A stretch of 64,000 bases of DNA, taken from the NCBI GenBank assembly GCA_036346225.1, contig JARFIW010001321.1:558001-622000 (forward strand), read 5' to 3'. The number at the start of each line of letters is the position of its first letter. The stretch's first letter is position 1. This document shows, piece by piece, positions 22,353 through 34,576 of this stretch. The DNA is from Platerodrilus igneus. Lineage: Eukaryota; Arthropoda; Insecta; Coleoptera; Lycidae. Position numbers and translations under genes: made by a program. The notes beneath the pieces were generated by a model. The model had not been told where the DNA came from. It did not search any database and saw only the letters and a program-made list of their open reading frames with translations.

Positions 22353-25080
22353 ATCGCGACAAAGCCACAAAAGAAAAAACTTAAAAAAAGAAAAAGTCTG
22401 TTAGCACAGTAACAGCTTAAAATCTAAGTCCTTACTACCCTACATAAACCCTAACTTAAAACCTACAAAATGTTTATATAAGGCGCCACCTGGTTTTTCG
22501 ACCGATAACACGTCTACCGAAGTACCAGGAAACGGAATAGGTAGCCCGATAGTCTTTGACTACACTAATTACCGACAGCACAAATTTGTCGGGGAGCATG
22601 AAACACTGCTTAAACTAACACGGGTGCGACAAGTCGCCTAACCTATCTAAACCTATCTAAACTTATCTAACTAAAGCTAACATAAAGTTCTTATATGCAA
22701 ACACACATGAGTGTCGCATCAAACTATTCTTCTTTTTTGGCAAGAAGTGCCCAAATTTAAAAATGTTCATGAGAGTGCGTCACTTGCACTCTAGCAAATT
22801 TTGTTTCTGGTACTTTGGTTTCTCCGATGCACATTTAACTTGTCCATGACACAGTTGTGAATCCACAAATTTACCAAAAGTACCGCCTACTAAATCCTTA
22901 TATGCTAACCTGACAAATTACATTTCTAAATCGGGTTAGCTTTTCACTAAATTTCAGAAAGATAATTCCACGTCTGGTCATATATACCACACGTTAGGAC
23001 GATAAAAGATAAGATAAGATCTCAAATTGATGTTAAAGATAATAGATAAGGTAAAGATATTAAGCTTAAGTTGTTATCCTCAAAGGTAATGAATAAGATA
23101 ACGGTATTAAGCTTTAGTTATTATTTGAGATACTCGATAAGATAACACGATATTAAGTTAAAGTGATTATAAGAGATAGTAGGTAACATGAATTTAAACA
23201 GAAGTTATTGCTCAAGATAACCGGTAAGATAACGCGACATAACTCGAAGTTATTCCTAACGGTAGTCGGTAAGATAACGATAAATTAAACCAAAAGTTAT
23301 TACTAACGGTAATCGGTAAGATAACGATACTAAACTAAGGTTATTACCAAAGGTAATCAATAAGATAACGATATTAAACCTAAAGGTATTATCGAAGATA
23401 ATAAAGAAGACAAAGATATTGGCCTAGTTATTACCCAAGACAATGATAACAACAAAGAGTGGCTCCAGTAGAGCCGTTTAAATGGGATTGACCCGTGCCC
23501 TCCAAAAGAGAAACCTGTGAGGCAGGTCCGTTCGTAAGAAACAGCACGGGGACCGGCAAAGACCTTTGGGTGCATTCCTGCACCCAGTGTTGATCGATAT
23601 CGGTGAAACTATTCACCCGATATCCATGCGGTATAAAGATATACACATTTACTCACACATTCACACACTCATACATACCTTCACTGCCAGAGCCTATGCA
23701 CTAACAGCGGCACCGCATGACCCCACGAAAGATTCGCAGAGACATGGTCCAGTGTCTGTGAAAACCTCCCGCACAACCACACGGTGACTAACAGAAAAGA
23801 AAAGGTAGTAGAGAAACAGGAACGGTAAAAAGAAGGAGGTTGGTTATTTGAAGTGCATAAGAGGCACTTCTAGGTAGAAGAAAGAAGAGGAAGGGCTCGC
23901 ATTGAGCAAAAGCGACAGAGGAAAGGTGGATAGCAAAGCGCTACTCAACCAGCAAGTGTGGTCAGTAGCTCGGAATGAGGGAACATCATTCTTATGAGGC
24001 AGACGGGTGTTCCGGGACAAGAACAGGTCCACCGAGAGAAGAATAAGGCATAGCGGAGATAGCGGGTTAAGAAAAAGTATAGTTTTGGACAAGCGTCCGA
24101 GAAAAAGTAGAGAATTGTCCTATAAAACACAGCGCAGTCTGAAGGACCACCTGCGATATTAATCCGACAAGATAAGATATACACATTTTAAAATTCACTA
24201 GACTCCTAAGAGAACTAGTACGATAATTTTCCTAACGAGTGCTTCAACTACGATAAGAAAATCAGACAAAAGTTGACACAACAACTTACAAGTATCATTA
24301 CAGATACAAACACACAAAAACAACTGTTTTAAGGTAGTTTTTTAAAACGGTAGCACCCTAAACACACAAAAATGCCCAATTATAAGCAGTTAAATACAGA
24401 TACACTGTCCCCATATGCTAAAACAACCGAGAATTTAATAAGATAACAATAAGAAACAATAGCACCTCACCACAAAGTTCAATAAAAAACAACGAAAAAA
24501 AATGTTTATACGTTATGTTGATTTAGTAGAAAAAACAAATAAAGATATAGTGTAATGATGTAGTATAATATGGGCGATTGCAATAATTCAGAGGAAAAAC
24601 ACACGGAATAGATAATCCTAGTTCTTGCAACTGCGAATATGAACTATTTCTTTCAATGGCATAGATCGCGCGTGTCCTATGTGAGCCCAAAGAAGAAAGC
24701 ATTCACTCAACATCAGCTAAAACCAATCATAAAAATTCAATGGGTTATTTCAACCAAAGTTACGACAATTACCTTTCAATTAAACCATATAAGAGAAATA
24801 CTAAAGACCGAACAATATGTAGTAGGAAAATTTCAAGGGTTAATTAAATGAAACGACAGAGCTATATTGGGGGGTGTAGAGGATGAAGTGATATATGAGT
24901 AACGGTATGGTCGAGGAAAAGTCAACCAGAAGAAAAAGAGAGCTAAATTAAGGTAAGTAAAGTTAAACGTGTAAGAAATTATATACTATATGAGGGAAGG
25001 AATAAGTAATTAAAGATACTAATTGATGGTGAGAACAAAAAATATTAGGTAAATCGTGAGGATAATGGGGCATGAAAAAC
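22353..25080 (-). other. Gypsy 3' non-coding region, no env seen
   Basis: 2.7 kb between the pol stop and the 3' LTR. No frame above about 85 codons occurs and none has a signal peptide, transmembrane span or fusion-like motif. It contains the GATA-motif minisatellite at 22995-23425. The stretch next to the LTR is A-rich on the plus strand, so a conventional polypurine tract on the sense (minus) strand was not found. Confidence 0.55.
22995..23425. repeat. Degenerate ~45-bp minisatellite rich in AGATAA motifs
   Basis: GGTAAGATAACG recurs at 23223, 23268 and 23315, and a variant lies near 23360, giving a period of 44-47 bp. More decayed units extend back to about 22995. The interval holds at least a dozen GATAA cores, most as AGATAAG or AGATAAC, which match the WGATAR consensus of GATA factors. 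Function is inference. Confidence 0.7.
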
Positions 25081-28000
25081 TTAATTAGCATTTGGGTCGG
25101 CAGAGAATGGCTTAAGGTCTTTAATATGCCACCTGCCTTGGCGTTTTCCTTCAGTATCCTGAAGTTCATAGATAAGAGGACTAATAACACGTGTGACTTT
25201 ACAAAGAATGAATTTAGGGCCAATTTTGAAGAAAATTTCTTAGATGCATCCGATAAGACATAGTTCTTTTTCCAACACTTGTTCGCCTAAGGCAAAGGAA
25301 ATATTTCGCTTACGCAAGTTATAATGGTCCTTGCTCTTTTCGTAAGCTTTTAACAAATTTTTCTAACGTCGTTAAAGATAGAAGGTAATGACTGTTGGTC
25401 CTTGTCCCAGCGTACTTTATCGTCAAATTCAATTACGTTAGTATCGTCAGGCACTAAACCATAGTAACTCCCATCGATTGGGGTATATCTTCCAAAAACA
25501 AGAAAAGACGGAGTGAATTGGGTTGCTTCGTGCTTAGATGTACGCAAAGCTTGAGCAATTTCAAAGATATGTTCATCCCATGTAGTATGGTCTGAATTAA
25601 TATAAGACGAGATAGCGGTAATTAACACTCGATTTACTCTCTCGGTAGGGTTTACTTGGGGATGATATTTTGCGTTAAACCAAATTTTTGTACTTTGTAA
25701 CTTTTAACGAAATTCTGAAAATCTTTAGAGATAAATTGTGCACCATTGTCACAAAGAATAATCTGGGGACACCAAAGATAAGAAAGACATTCTGTTCTAG
25801 GAATTTAATTATTGCAGCGGAGGTAGCTTTACGTAAGGGTTGCACCATAACAAATTTAGAAAACCAATCGGTAACAACTAAAGATATTGATTACCTCTTC
25901 TCGATCGAGGAGAGGTCCTAATAAGTCAAGCGATATTAATTGAAAGGGATAAGATACACGCTTAAAGTTACCCATTAAACCAGGGCGAGCATCTTGCGAA
26001 CTTTTATGGGAACCACAAATTTTGCAGCTTTTAATGTAGCGACAAACAGATTGCTTAAGTGTGGGCCAGTAATACAATTCAGATATTTTCGCGAGAGTTT
26101 TGTAACACCAAGGTGTGCAGCTAAGGGATCGTCGTGACATAATTTGAGCACCTCACTGCGATTTGCAGTGGGCACAACGAGTTTCCATTCAGGTATATTC
26201 GATATTTTATGTGGGGACGAGGATACAAATTTATACAGTCTATTATTAGTTACTCGAAAGGTAGGAAATTTGTCGGGATTATCGGAAACTTTTTATCATA
26301 TTGAGGTACCAGGTATCCAGAATTAAATTTGGAAGGTTAAGAGAAAAAACATCTCGAGATAACGCATCAGGTACGATATTTAATTTGCCAGGCCTATGCC
26401 TAACATCGAAAGTAAATTGAGATATACGCAAGTTCCATCTTGCCAAACGACCTGCGGGTTGTTTCAAGTTATTAAGCCAAGTGAGTGCTGCACAATCAGT
26501 GATTACGGTAAAGTGTGTACCTTCGACATATCCTCTAAATTTCTCGATGCCAAAGATAACACCCAATAGTTCTCGTTCGGTAGCAGAGTATTTTTGTTCG
26601 GCAGAAGTTAAGGCACGGCTCGCATAAGCGATTGGATGTTCTAAACCATTGTTTACCTGGAACAACATTGCACCTAACCCGGTAAGTGAGGCATCGGTTT
26701 GTATATAAAACTTATCATCGAAATTTGGAGAGATTAAGATAGGTGCTGAAGTGATTAGTGTTTTAATTTGTTCGAAAGCCTGTTGGGATTCTAAATTCCA
26801 CTCGATAGTTTGGGATTTCTTTTTATTTTAATTAAAGCGGTAATGGGTGCAGATATAGTTGAAAGGTTAGGTAGAAAAATGCGATAATAGCTAATCATTC
26901 CAATTAAACGTTTGATTTCGGTAACAGTTTTGGTGTTTTAAATTTAGTAATAGCATCAACTTTAGCGGGATCTGCTCGTAAGCCTGTTCCATCGACAATA
27001 AAACCAAGAAATGTAAGGGATGAACGACAAAATTGAGACTTTTCCCAGTTTATCTTAAAACCTGCTGCATTTAAACGTTCAGCAACTTCATCTAATGTGG
27101 CGATATGTTCATCGAAAGAACTTGAGATAACTAAGATATCATCTAAAAATACAAAGGCACGTTCTTGATGTAAGATAGGACCTAACGTTTGATCCATAGT
27201 ACGTTGTAAAGTTTGTGGAGCGTTACAGAGACCAAATGGCAAAAAATTATATTCGAAAAGACCTCGGCCTGGGACACAAAAAGCAGTTTTTTGACGAGAA
27301 GATAAGTCAAGAGGTATCTGATAAAAAGCTTGTCTAAGGTCGATAGATGAGATAAATTTTGCATTACGAAGCCTGCTCAAAATTGAATCAGTTCTAGGTA
27401 AAGGATAAGCGTCTGGAACAGTAACAGAATTTAGCTTCCTGCCATCAAAACAGACACGCCATTCGTCATTCTTTTTCCGAACTAGCAATACGGGAGAGGT
27501 CCACGGTGAATTTGAAGGAGAGATAACACCAGATACTAACATTTTGTCTATTTCCGCATGTAAATGCTTTTGTAAGGCAGGCGATAAGGGATATTGACGT
27601 TGCTTAAAGGAAGGGCATCACCTGTAGAGATAACGTGTGTTGCCGTTGTAACACAACCAAGTTCAGAGGTATTAAGTTTGCGAAATTTGTCGATTGTAGC
27701 GTTAAGAGTTACATCTTGGGAATCAGTAAGAGATTTTGTTAGATATTCCTGTAGATGCACAGGAGTTCGTTTTAATAGAGGTTTGCCATGAAAAATCCTG
27801 AAAGTAAAGTGACAGATTAAAAGTTTACAGAAATCAACGCCTAGCAGAAAAGGATACGCTAATGCAGGGACAATCAAAAATAAAACATCACGTTCAAGAG
27901 ACTCTACACGAATTTTTAACTTAAGGAACCGGTTACATGTATTTGATTATCGTCAGCTAAATTTATGGAAGTTTTTCAGGAATAATTTGAATTTTGATAT

Positions 28001-28327
28001 TTTGTTGAGATAATTGATGTAAACCTTCGTTATTTATAAGAGAACATGAAGAACCTGTATCCAGTAAAGCAATTACATTTAAGGAACCAATTGAGATAGA
28101 TAAGTGTGGACGGTTATCGAAGGGTTTTTTAACAAGTTGTGAAACAGCGGTAGTCTTTTTATGATAAAAGGAATTGACGGTTTGTAACCACTTAGACCAC
28201 TCGGCTGGAGTAGTGTAGCATAATTCCTCTAATGAAGGTAAGGTATTTTGTACATTAATAGTAGCGGTATTATTATTAGATAAATTTAATGACGGTACAA
28301 CGTTAGAAGTGGTTTTATAATTTAAAT
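25081..28327 (-). pseudogene. Gypsy pol (protease, RT, RNase H, integrase), frameshifted
   Basis: The protease reads LLDTGSSCSLINNEGLHQL around 28050, ending PFLLGVDFC in ORF 27877-27548. The RT is ORF 27542-26904: DEWRVCFDGRKLNSVTVPDA, LPFGLCNAP, and the catalytic FVFLDDILV. A frameshift leads into RNase H, ORF 26668-26279 (AYASRALTSAEQKYSATERE; VITDCAALTWL; RHRPGKLNIVPDALSR). The integrase zinc-binding region (26175-25856, two frames) has HDDPLAAHLGVTK and CKICGSHK. The core with CDNGAQF reads around 25740. The C-terminal part is ORF 25628-25350, and the frame closes at 25081 after HIKDLKPFSADPNAN. Each domain is well preserved; only single-base frame breaks separate them. Confidence 0.88.
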
Positions 28328-29647
28328 TTATTGGCGTCTGTGTCCGTTGAATGATTGGTGTTGAGGGCGATTTTGGTTTCTTGAGATATTCACACCCTGA
28401 TTTGAAATATCTCGACGGGAGTTTCCCGATACGTTAGGATTACAGTTGGTGCAGTTAGATTTGTAGATATTTGAGCGACCACAGCCATAACAAAAAATAT
28501 TTCTAGGGTAAGTGCAGACAGTATAGTTATGTCCACTTCGCTTGCAGTTCCAACAGGTAAGTGCGTTATTAGTTACGGTAGAAGGAACGTTAAGTGTAGA
28601 TACTTTACGGGAAGGTCGAACTTGGCAAGCTAGATCAGGTTCGAGAAGACCAGATAATTTCTCGGGTGGTGGTCGATATTTGTCAATCCTTGACCTCACT
28701 TCTTGAAGAGAACGACATAGGTCTTTAAAATGAGCTAGTGAAGATATGGTCTGTAATGCCAAACGTTCTGAGAAATAGGGGTTCAAATTTCTAAGTAATT
28801 GATCGATAATTTCGGATTCGGAAGGTTTTTTGTCGAGTCTGCTATATAAAGCTTCTAATGAGGTAATAAAAGACACAACATTTTCGTCGGGACCTTGAGT
28901 TCGGTTACGAATTTCGTTCCAAAGATCGTTAATGTAGCCATAAGGTAGGAAATCTCGTTTTAAACAGGCAACTAACTCATTCCAGGTAGAAATTTGGTGT
29001 CGTATGTTTCTGTACCATATTAATGCTGAGCCTGCGAACAAATCACCAGCTGAGATAAATAGGTCTTGGTCGGTACACCCGCGGAAATTTAAAATCGTTA
29101 ATCCGGTCAAGAAAGGATGATAAAGAAACCTTCGAATCAAACCCTTCAAAGGTGAGACCCCATTTGTATACAGGTATAGGTTTTCCTAATGGTTTAGGTT
29201 CGGCAAGCGCAAGATTTGAAAAAGGTGACGATATATCTACGTCTGCGTTAGGATTAAGTCTTTCTAAAAGAATTCCTTCAAGCAATAACACCTCGGACAA
29301 CAAACTTTGTTTAGCTTGAGTCACTTGGTCATCGTTATATAAAGATAATGAATCAACTCGCTGTTTGACGTGAGTTATTCTTGAAGTCAATCTCCCTAAT
29401 TCGATATTAGTGGCCGCAGGATCTGTTTTGTTTATTATACCCGATATATCATCTAAAGTTAATTTAATTTCTGATACGTTGAGTGGCCAATCGCCAACAG
29501 GGTTCTTAAGATAGCCACGCCTTTGGTTTCCTGTGACAAAACAGCCCTAAGTTGAGATCGCCTATCATTCTGATTGGTCGCAGCTATGATACTTCTGCAC
29601 TCTAGCTCGTAGATCAATTCCAGCGATTTTAAATGTGATACGTTCAT
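28328..29647 (-). pseudogene. Gypsy gag, frameshifted
   Basis: The likely start is the ATG at 29647 (MNVSHLKSLELIYELECRSI). A frame change near 29490 leads through VSEIKLTLDD to ORF 29390-29043. A second, near 29095, leads to ORF 29149-28328 with the retrotransposon gag core (FAGSALIWYRN, RDFLPYGYINDLWNEI, NRTQGPDENVVSFI). Two zinc knuckles follow: CWNCKRSGHNYTVC and CYGCGRSNIYKSNC. About 440 residues in total, normal for gypsy gag. Confidence 0.85.
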
Positions 29648-30290
29648 TATGAATACAATATTCAAGACACGATATAAAAATATGCGATTTTGACGCAGGT
29701 TAGAAGGTAAAAACACGTTACAGCTACTTTAAGGTAATACGATACGATATTTAGAGGTAAGAACTTGTTAGAACGTCACCGATAACACCAAAGAAACACA
29801 TTTAAGGTATATGGAAACGAAATCAATGTTCAGTTAAATACATATTTTATAGATAATGACAGACAAGCCTTCCAAAATGGAAAATGGGCGCAGAGGATAT
29901 GTTATTTAACCTATAAGGCAACAACGTATAGTCAAACACTTCTTAAAAAGGTATACTAGCAATTTATTTCACTCAAGTGTTTTTAAACACTTAATTTTCA
30001 TGTAAAAGATAAACCATAATGCAATTTTAGAATGTAACATAAAGATGTATTTAAGTTTCAAAAACGGCCTTTCAAAGTTAAGGAAAGCAACTAAAGATAT
30101 TTTAATAGGTAATTCTATAATACTGTATTTAAAGACATAAGGTAAGGTAAATACTTACATGAATAAAAGTAAAGTTCTTTAAGTGAAGAAGCTATTAATG
30201 CATTGTATCCTTATAAAGGAAATTATTCTAACCTAAAAACAAAGAAGAAGCCCCTGAAGTTCATAGCCTGAATAGGTTGAAGGCGCCATC
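29648..30290 (-). other. Gypsy 5' leader and primer-binding-site candidate
   Basis: About 640 bp non-coding leader. On the minus strand the 5' LTR ends GTAGCA and is followed by GA and then TGGCGCCTTCAACC (about 30275-30288), which is the right place and start (TGGCGCC) for a tRNA primer-binding site. The tRNA is not assigned. Confidence 0.6.
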
Positions 30291-30986
30291 TGCTACACTT
30301 CGTTTACAGTTTTACCTGGTCGGTAATGCAGTTAACAAAATGTTACGCTTAGATTCTGGTACATTGAAATGGCGATAGATGGCTCTTAAAAGCCGGTAAT
30401 ACAATTACCAAAGTTCATAAGATACACATGACGTCACTGATAATTTATATTGCGCCATAATTAAGAGAAGGTACATAAAATTTAAACAATAAAAATTAGA
30501 TAATCTACTCACGTGAAGGATCAGCTAACCGGCAGGAAATCCGCCACGGTAACCTCGGCATCGCTGCTGGTAGAGTTGGACATCCAAATTATCTCGGGGT
30601 CATGGGATGCTCCAGGGTCATCTCCGTTCCTATATGCAGTGGAAGACGGGAATAGGGAATTAAGGAAAGATACTCAAGATAAGGAAATCTACATAATAAG
30701 ATAACACGACACCCGGCACGACTGTTCACTTCAAAGTTCGGCGTAAAAAAGCCACGTTTCCGTGCGAGAACCGCGAAACTCCCTACTCTTTTGTAGCATT
30801 GCTATACCCCTATAGGGATAATTCACACTTGCCAATTGCACTATTGTGACGTACCGGAAGCCCCGCCCAGTTCATTTAAAAATGTTCGCGCGTCTTGCGT
30901 ATTTAAAATTATGGCGGGAAGCTTCCGCACATTAAAAAACTACTTAACATAAAATGTTAAAGTGCAAATTCAGTTTGCACGTAACA
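30291..30986 (-). repeat. Gypsy 5' LTR
   Basis: 696 bp. Ends and target duplication are as described for the element. Two mismatches to the other LTR were noticed. Confidence 0.92.
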
Positions 30987-31450
30987 ACACAAAGGAACAG
31001 ATAAGAAAGCAGAGTGCTCGAGCAACCTTCAAGCAATTAACACGCGTCCTCCGATATGCCGTGCATATGGTCGCGTTAAAAGGCATAATCAGTGAATAAA
31101 TGTTACATTGAAGTGCGTGATAAGTGAACATTGAATCAACAGACAATCCATCATCAAGTGTAAGCCGTTTCATCACTTCAAACAACAAGAATATAGTCGA
31201 AACTACACCACATGTCAAATCAAGGTTAGTTATCCTATCATTATACTACAAAACAATCTGTTATATTTATTATCTGATTATCCACTATTTTGCTGGTCAT
31301 TTAGACTGTTAACCTTTCATTCAATCATCATACACAAGTCTACACCAAGCCTAGCTTGTTTTCAAATACGCATGCTACAACTTGGTATTTCATTATCTAT
31401 ACTTTTCAACCCCTAAACAACAACGCGTGTTTTCAAATACGCACGCGCCA
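30987..31450 (+). repeat. BEL/Pao 3' LTR, second part
   Basis: It continues the BEL LTR after the gypsy insertion, beginning with the duplicated ACAC and ending CACGCGCCA, and is followed by the target duplicate ACAAC. Confidence 0.92.
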
Positions 31451-31455
31451 ACAAC

Positions 31456-31482
31456 AATAAAGTGAAAGTCTTATTTCGGTCT
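31456..31482 (+). other. 3' end of the CR1-like LINE
   Basis: AATAAA at 31456-31461 and about 20 further bases complete the 3' UTR left off at 15683. The next base begins the right-hand part of the split RTE tail. Confidence 0.55.
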
Positions 31483-31575
31483 AACTCTACCTCTTGTTTC
31501 TCATTTCTGCTTGTAATATACCCCGTACTATTCCTGAGAAATGCCATAGAACGTATCTTGTTTTTCTATTTCTCC
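31483..31575 (-). mobile_element. RTE-like LINE 3' tail, right part (split copy)
   Basis: It matches 47535-47640 (TTCTGCTTGTAATATA, CTATTCC, ATGCC-TAGAACG) and continues the tail interrupted at 9418. Confidence 0.75.
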
Positions 31576-31891
31576 TCTAAACGGTATGTTTAAAATAAGA
31601 TATAACTAACTCTAAAATCATTCTAGGTCTTTAGATGTTTTTCAAAATACAACAACAATTCACGAGTTAATACATTTCAACACAAAATATCTGTAACTCA
31701 TAGAAGCAACAACCAAGGAATTAATCCTAAGAATTCTACAAAGTAATTGTAACAAAAACCCTTTGCAAGTGATTCTATAAACAACATCGTTGATAAGCGT
31801 TTCTTCAAATTTGAAGTTTACGTAGCGGAAATATACTTTTAATGATTCGATTAATATAGAGAAAACAACTTTGTTAATAACACACAAATAC
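31576..31891. other. Interval with no recognised feature
   Basis: An 85-codon minus-strand frame (31917-31660) overlaps the piggyBac end and resembles no family I know. It is treated as chance. Confidence 0.5.
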
Positions 31892-32412
31892 TTAACACGT
31901 TCACTGCTCATTGTCATTGGACCACCTTCACCACGAACTGACTGTCGTTTTCGGTAAATTGAAACATTAAATATGTAGAAAGTGGTTGAGATTGCATGGT
32001 TTGGTATTACATGTCAAGATCAGAGCCGTGAGCACTCGGGAACAAATGTTATTGAGTAATTCTATAGGATGTGGATCCGCGCTTTACAATTTAGGCCGTT
32101 ATCCGGGAAAAGCAATATTCCATTGAAAGATAAAACAAGTTTATTATTACATAACATATCAATTAAATATAAAAAATTGAAAATTAAAAAATTAAACATG
32201 CAAACACATTACACGAATTAATAGTTTTAATTCTAAAAGGCAGATAAACAAAAAAGTTTGAAAAATAATGGTAACTAAGTAAAACGAACATTAGAAAGAT
32301 GTTAAACCTATTAAAATAACAATTAATGATTAAAAAGAAATTTGTGCTCTAGATAACATAAAAAACAAAACACCAAGCCCTGAACAAAAATAAACATGAA
32401 CCATAATCAAAA

Positions 32413-34221
32413 CTACTGTTGATACAATGCAAAACATTCGTTTAAACATAGGCCAGGTTTATCTGGGCATATGTTGCATTCGTAAATAGTATCCTTCCTT
32501 AATTTTTTTGTTGTACAAATTTTACATTTTTTTCTTTGAATTTCTCCCTTCTTATATTTAGTTGTTATTTTAGTTGGAAGATGTTGAAAGTTTGCTGTTG
32601 CTTTCATCGGATTAATTAGTTGTGTAATGACCTGTAAGCGAAAATCGTACCATGACATTTTTTTACCAGAAAATTTATTAAATAGATAATAGGAATTTAA
32701 CATCATTACATAAAAAATATAAATGGGAAACTTTTTATACCATCGCAACGTTTTTTTCTCGCACGGGTAGTATGCTAACATCTGGTCTTCTTAATCAACG
32801 CCACACATATAATCGTTATATTTTAAAATCGGCAATGGTTTATTTATATTTTGTCCTCTTTTATTATTAACATCCGTTAAAGTAGTTTTCAGACTCTGTA
32901 GATAGGTACAAAACATCCCCATTGTTCTTCCATTTTCGAACTAAAATATCATTCCTGCATTCTCCTATAGTCTCACATTTTTTAAATTTGCTTCCTTTGC
33001 CTACCTAGGAAGTTCCCGACGTTTTGGATTTAACGTTCCTGTGCAGTGCGTATTATTTTTCAAACAATCCTCAGCTAGATCAACTGCTGTGTAATAATTG
33101 TCAATGAACGACGAATGACCATATCCAAAATAATTCTTCATTAAGTGCAGTACAACTTTTTTGAATGGTCCTTCCCTCCTAAAGAATCCAGTGCACCAGT
33201 CTATATACATTCATGTTCAAAACCATACCATCAAACTCTGTCAAAACGTACAACTTGATGCCATATTTTTGACGTTTGTTTTTGATAAATTGCTTGAAAA
33301 CTAATCGTCCTCTCCACAGTATCATTGACTCATCAGGCGAGAGGTTTTTTCATGGCTGATATATCAAGTGCATTTTACTGTTGAAGAATTCAAGTAATGG
33401 GTGTATTTTATAAATTCTATCCTCAGTAGCAGCTTGTCCTGTATGATTTTTAGCAAAATAAAGACACCTAAGAATGATTAAAAAGCGATCCCTACTGATG
33501 ATATCATGAAAACGTTTTAAATTAAAAAAGGGCATTAGTTTTCAAATACTCTGTGTTTGGTTTGTTCTCCAAGCCCCCATGAGCAACAACAAACTAATCA
33601 ATGTATGGAACTCTGGAAGTGTAAAAAATTTTCACCGAGTTATCGTAGAATTTGCGCCAACTCCCGTCAAAAATAGTTCCTCCGCATATCTATTTGTCTC
33701 TGTAGTAATTTAATCAGTAAGACTTTCGTCGGCTATAAGAAACAAGTAATGTAATTAGCAGGATGGTCCCTTTGGGGTTTTTAAACCAACAATTCAACCC
33801 CTCTTGTAAAGTGAAATTGTTTCAGATAAGGGTTGTCTACCCACAATTTTATATGTGGGGTTTAGAAATCATCTGCGTGAGGTTCGTTTACATTATTTGC
33901 AGTCAACTGCTTATATCCTGGAACCACCACATGGTCATTATTTCCTGAAATAACTAAATAGTCTACGGTACATAATATTAGAAAAACATGTTTACCGGAA
34001 TCAGAGCCAGATTCTGAGGAACCATCATCATTTGGTGTATATTCGTCTTCACTTTCCTCAAAGTCGTATTCATCATCAGAATGTGTCAAAAAATATTCTA
34101 CATCTTGATCAGTTAGTTTAACTGGGTCTTTAACGATTATTTTTTGCTGCTTAGGACGTGAACAACCCGCCTGATTATCGTATGTATTTGCACTAACTTT
34201 AATATCGAATAAAATCAGCAC
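32413..34221 (-). pseudogene. piggyBac transposase pseudogene
   Basis: An acidic N-terminal region (QDVEYFLTHSDDEYDFEESE) lies at 34221-33862. The DDE domain starts near 33535 with FHDIISRDRFLIILRCLYFA. The three catalytic Asp contexts can be read: SPDESMILWRGRLVFKQF (about 33330), FIDNYYTAVDLAE (33210-33001) and DYMCGVD (about 32805). A stop codon follows the last Asp directly, in what should be GVDxxDQ. ORF 32781-32413 continues MLAYYPCEKKTLRWYKKFP and ends in a Cys-rich tail (CKIC, CNIC, CLNEC) typical of piggyBac. Further stops and frameshifts lie between 33862 and 33535 and around 33210. Dead copy. Confidence 0.85.
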
Positions 34222-34281
34222 ATAATCCTGAAACTGAAAACTGGCGCCGAATTAATATACTCTTGTGATACACTCAAGTGC

Positions 34282-34576
34282 GGCGGCTCCGTGGCGTAGT
34301 TGGTATGTGTGTGACTACTACGCCCAAGGTCACGGGTTTCGAACCCCGCACGATCCGCTTGAAAAATGTTAGGCGAGCATTTTTCACAAAAATACACCCT
34401 CGTTCGAATGAGAGGTAAAATGGGGGTCCCGTATGTGAGTGTTGCCACGCACGTTAAAGATCCCTACCTTGCTTGGAACAGCAAGGGTTAAAAAAAATTC
34501 CAAATGTTCCAGGTAAAAAAACTCGCTTCCTGGCCAATGTAGCACCTTCGGGTGGAGCATTGGAAAAACACATGAA
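34282..34576 (+). mobile_element. tRNA-derived SINE, copy 2 (most complete)
   Basis: An exact 15-bp duplication, GATACACTCAAGTGC, lies at 34267-34281 and 34577-34591. The head GGCTCCGTGGCGTAGTTGG contains an A box (TGGCGTAGTTGG, 34292-34303). GGGTTTCGAACCCC (about 34334-34347) is a B box with one extra T. The central segment CACGCACGTTAAAGATCCC is shared with all copies. The 3' hairpin is at 34534-34563, with arms CCAATG/CATTGG and a UUCG loop. The 295-bp body ends in a short A-rich stub rather than a poly(A) tail. Confidence 0.9.

Larger units (their letters stand above)
21657..30986 (-). mobile_element. Ty3/gypsy LTR retrotransposon
   Basis: Two 696-bp LTRs (21657-22352 and 30291-30986) start TG and end CA. 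Only two differences were noticed between them (GTGGAGG/GTGAAGG and GTTTC/GTTCC). The 4-bp duplication ACAC is at 21653-21656 and 30987-30990. Gag and pol relics read on the minus strand, so 30291-30986 is the 5' LTR. The 9.3-kb length includes a long non-coding 3' region of 2.7 kb. It is inserted in the BEL 3' LTR and is the youngest layer of the stack. Despite the young LTRs the coding region has several frameshifts. Confidence 0.93.
15684..31450 (+). mobile_element. BEL/Pao LTR retrotransposon (3' LTR split by gypsy)
   Basis: The 5' LTR is 15684-16255. The 3' LTR is 21545-21656 plus 30987-31450. Both begin TGTTC and end CGCGCCA. The 5-bp duplication ACAAC lies at 15679-15683 and 31451-31455. 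The internal region 16256-21544 encodes gag, protease, RT, RNase H and integrase relics in plus-strand order typical of BEL/Pao. About 9 differences were counted between the two LTRs over about 572 bp. The element sits in the 3' UTR of the CR1-like LINE. Confidence 0.92.

Noticed and set aside
22353..25080. An env gene between gypsy pol and the 3' LTR
   Set aside because: No frame longer than about 85 codons on the sense strand, no signal peptide or membrane span, and broken frames throughout.
34282..34350. A genuine tRNA gene
   Set aside because: A and B boxes are present but the sequence runs straight into the SINE body, no acceptor stem can be closed, the B box has an extra T, and the whole unit has a target duplication.
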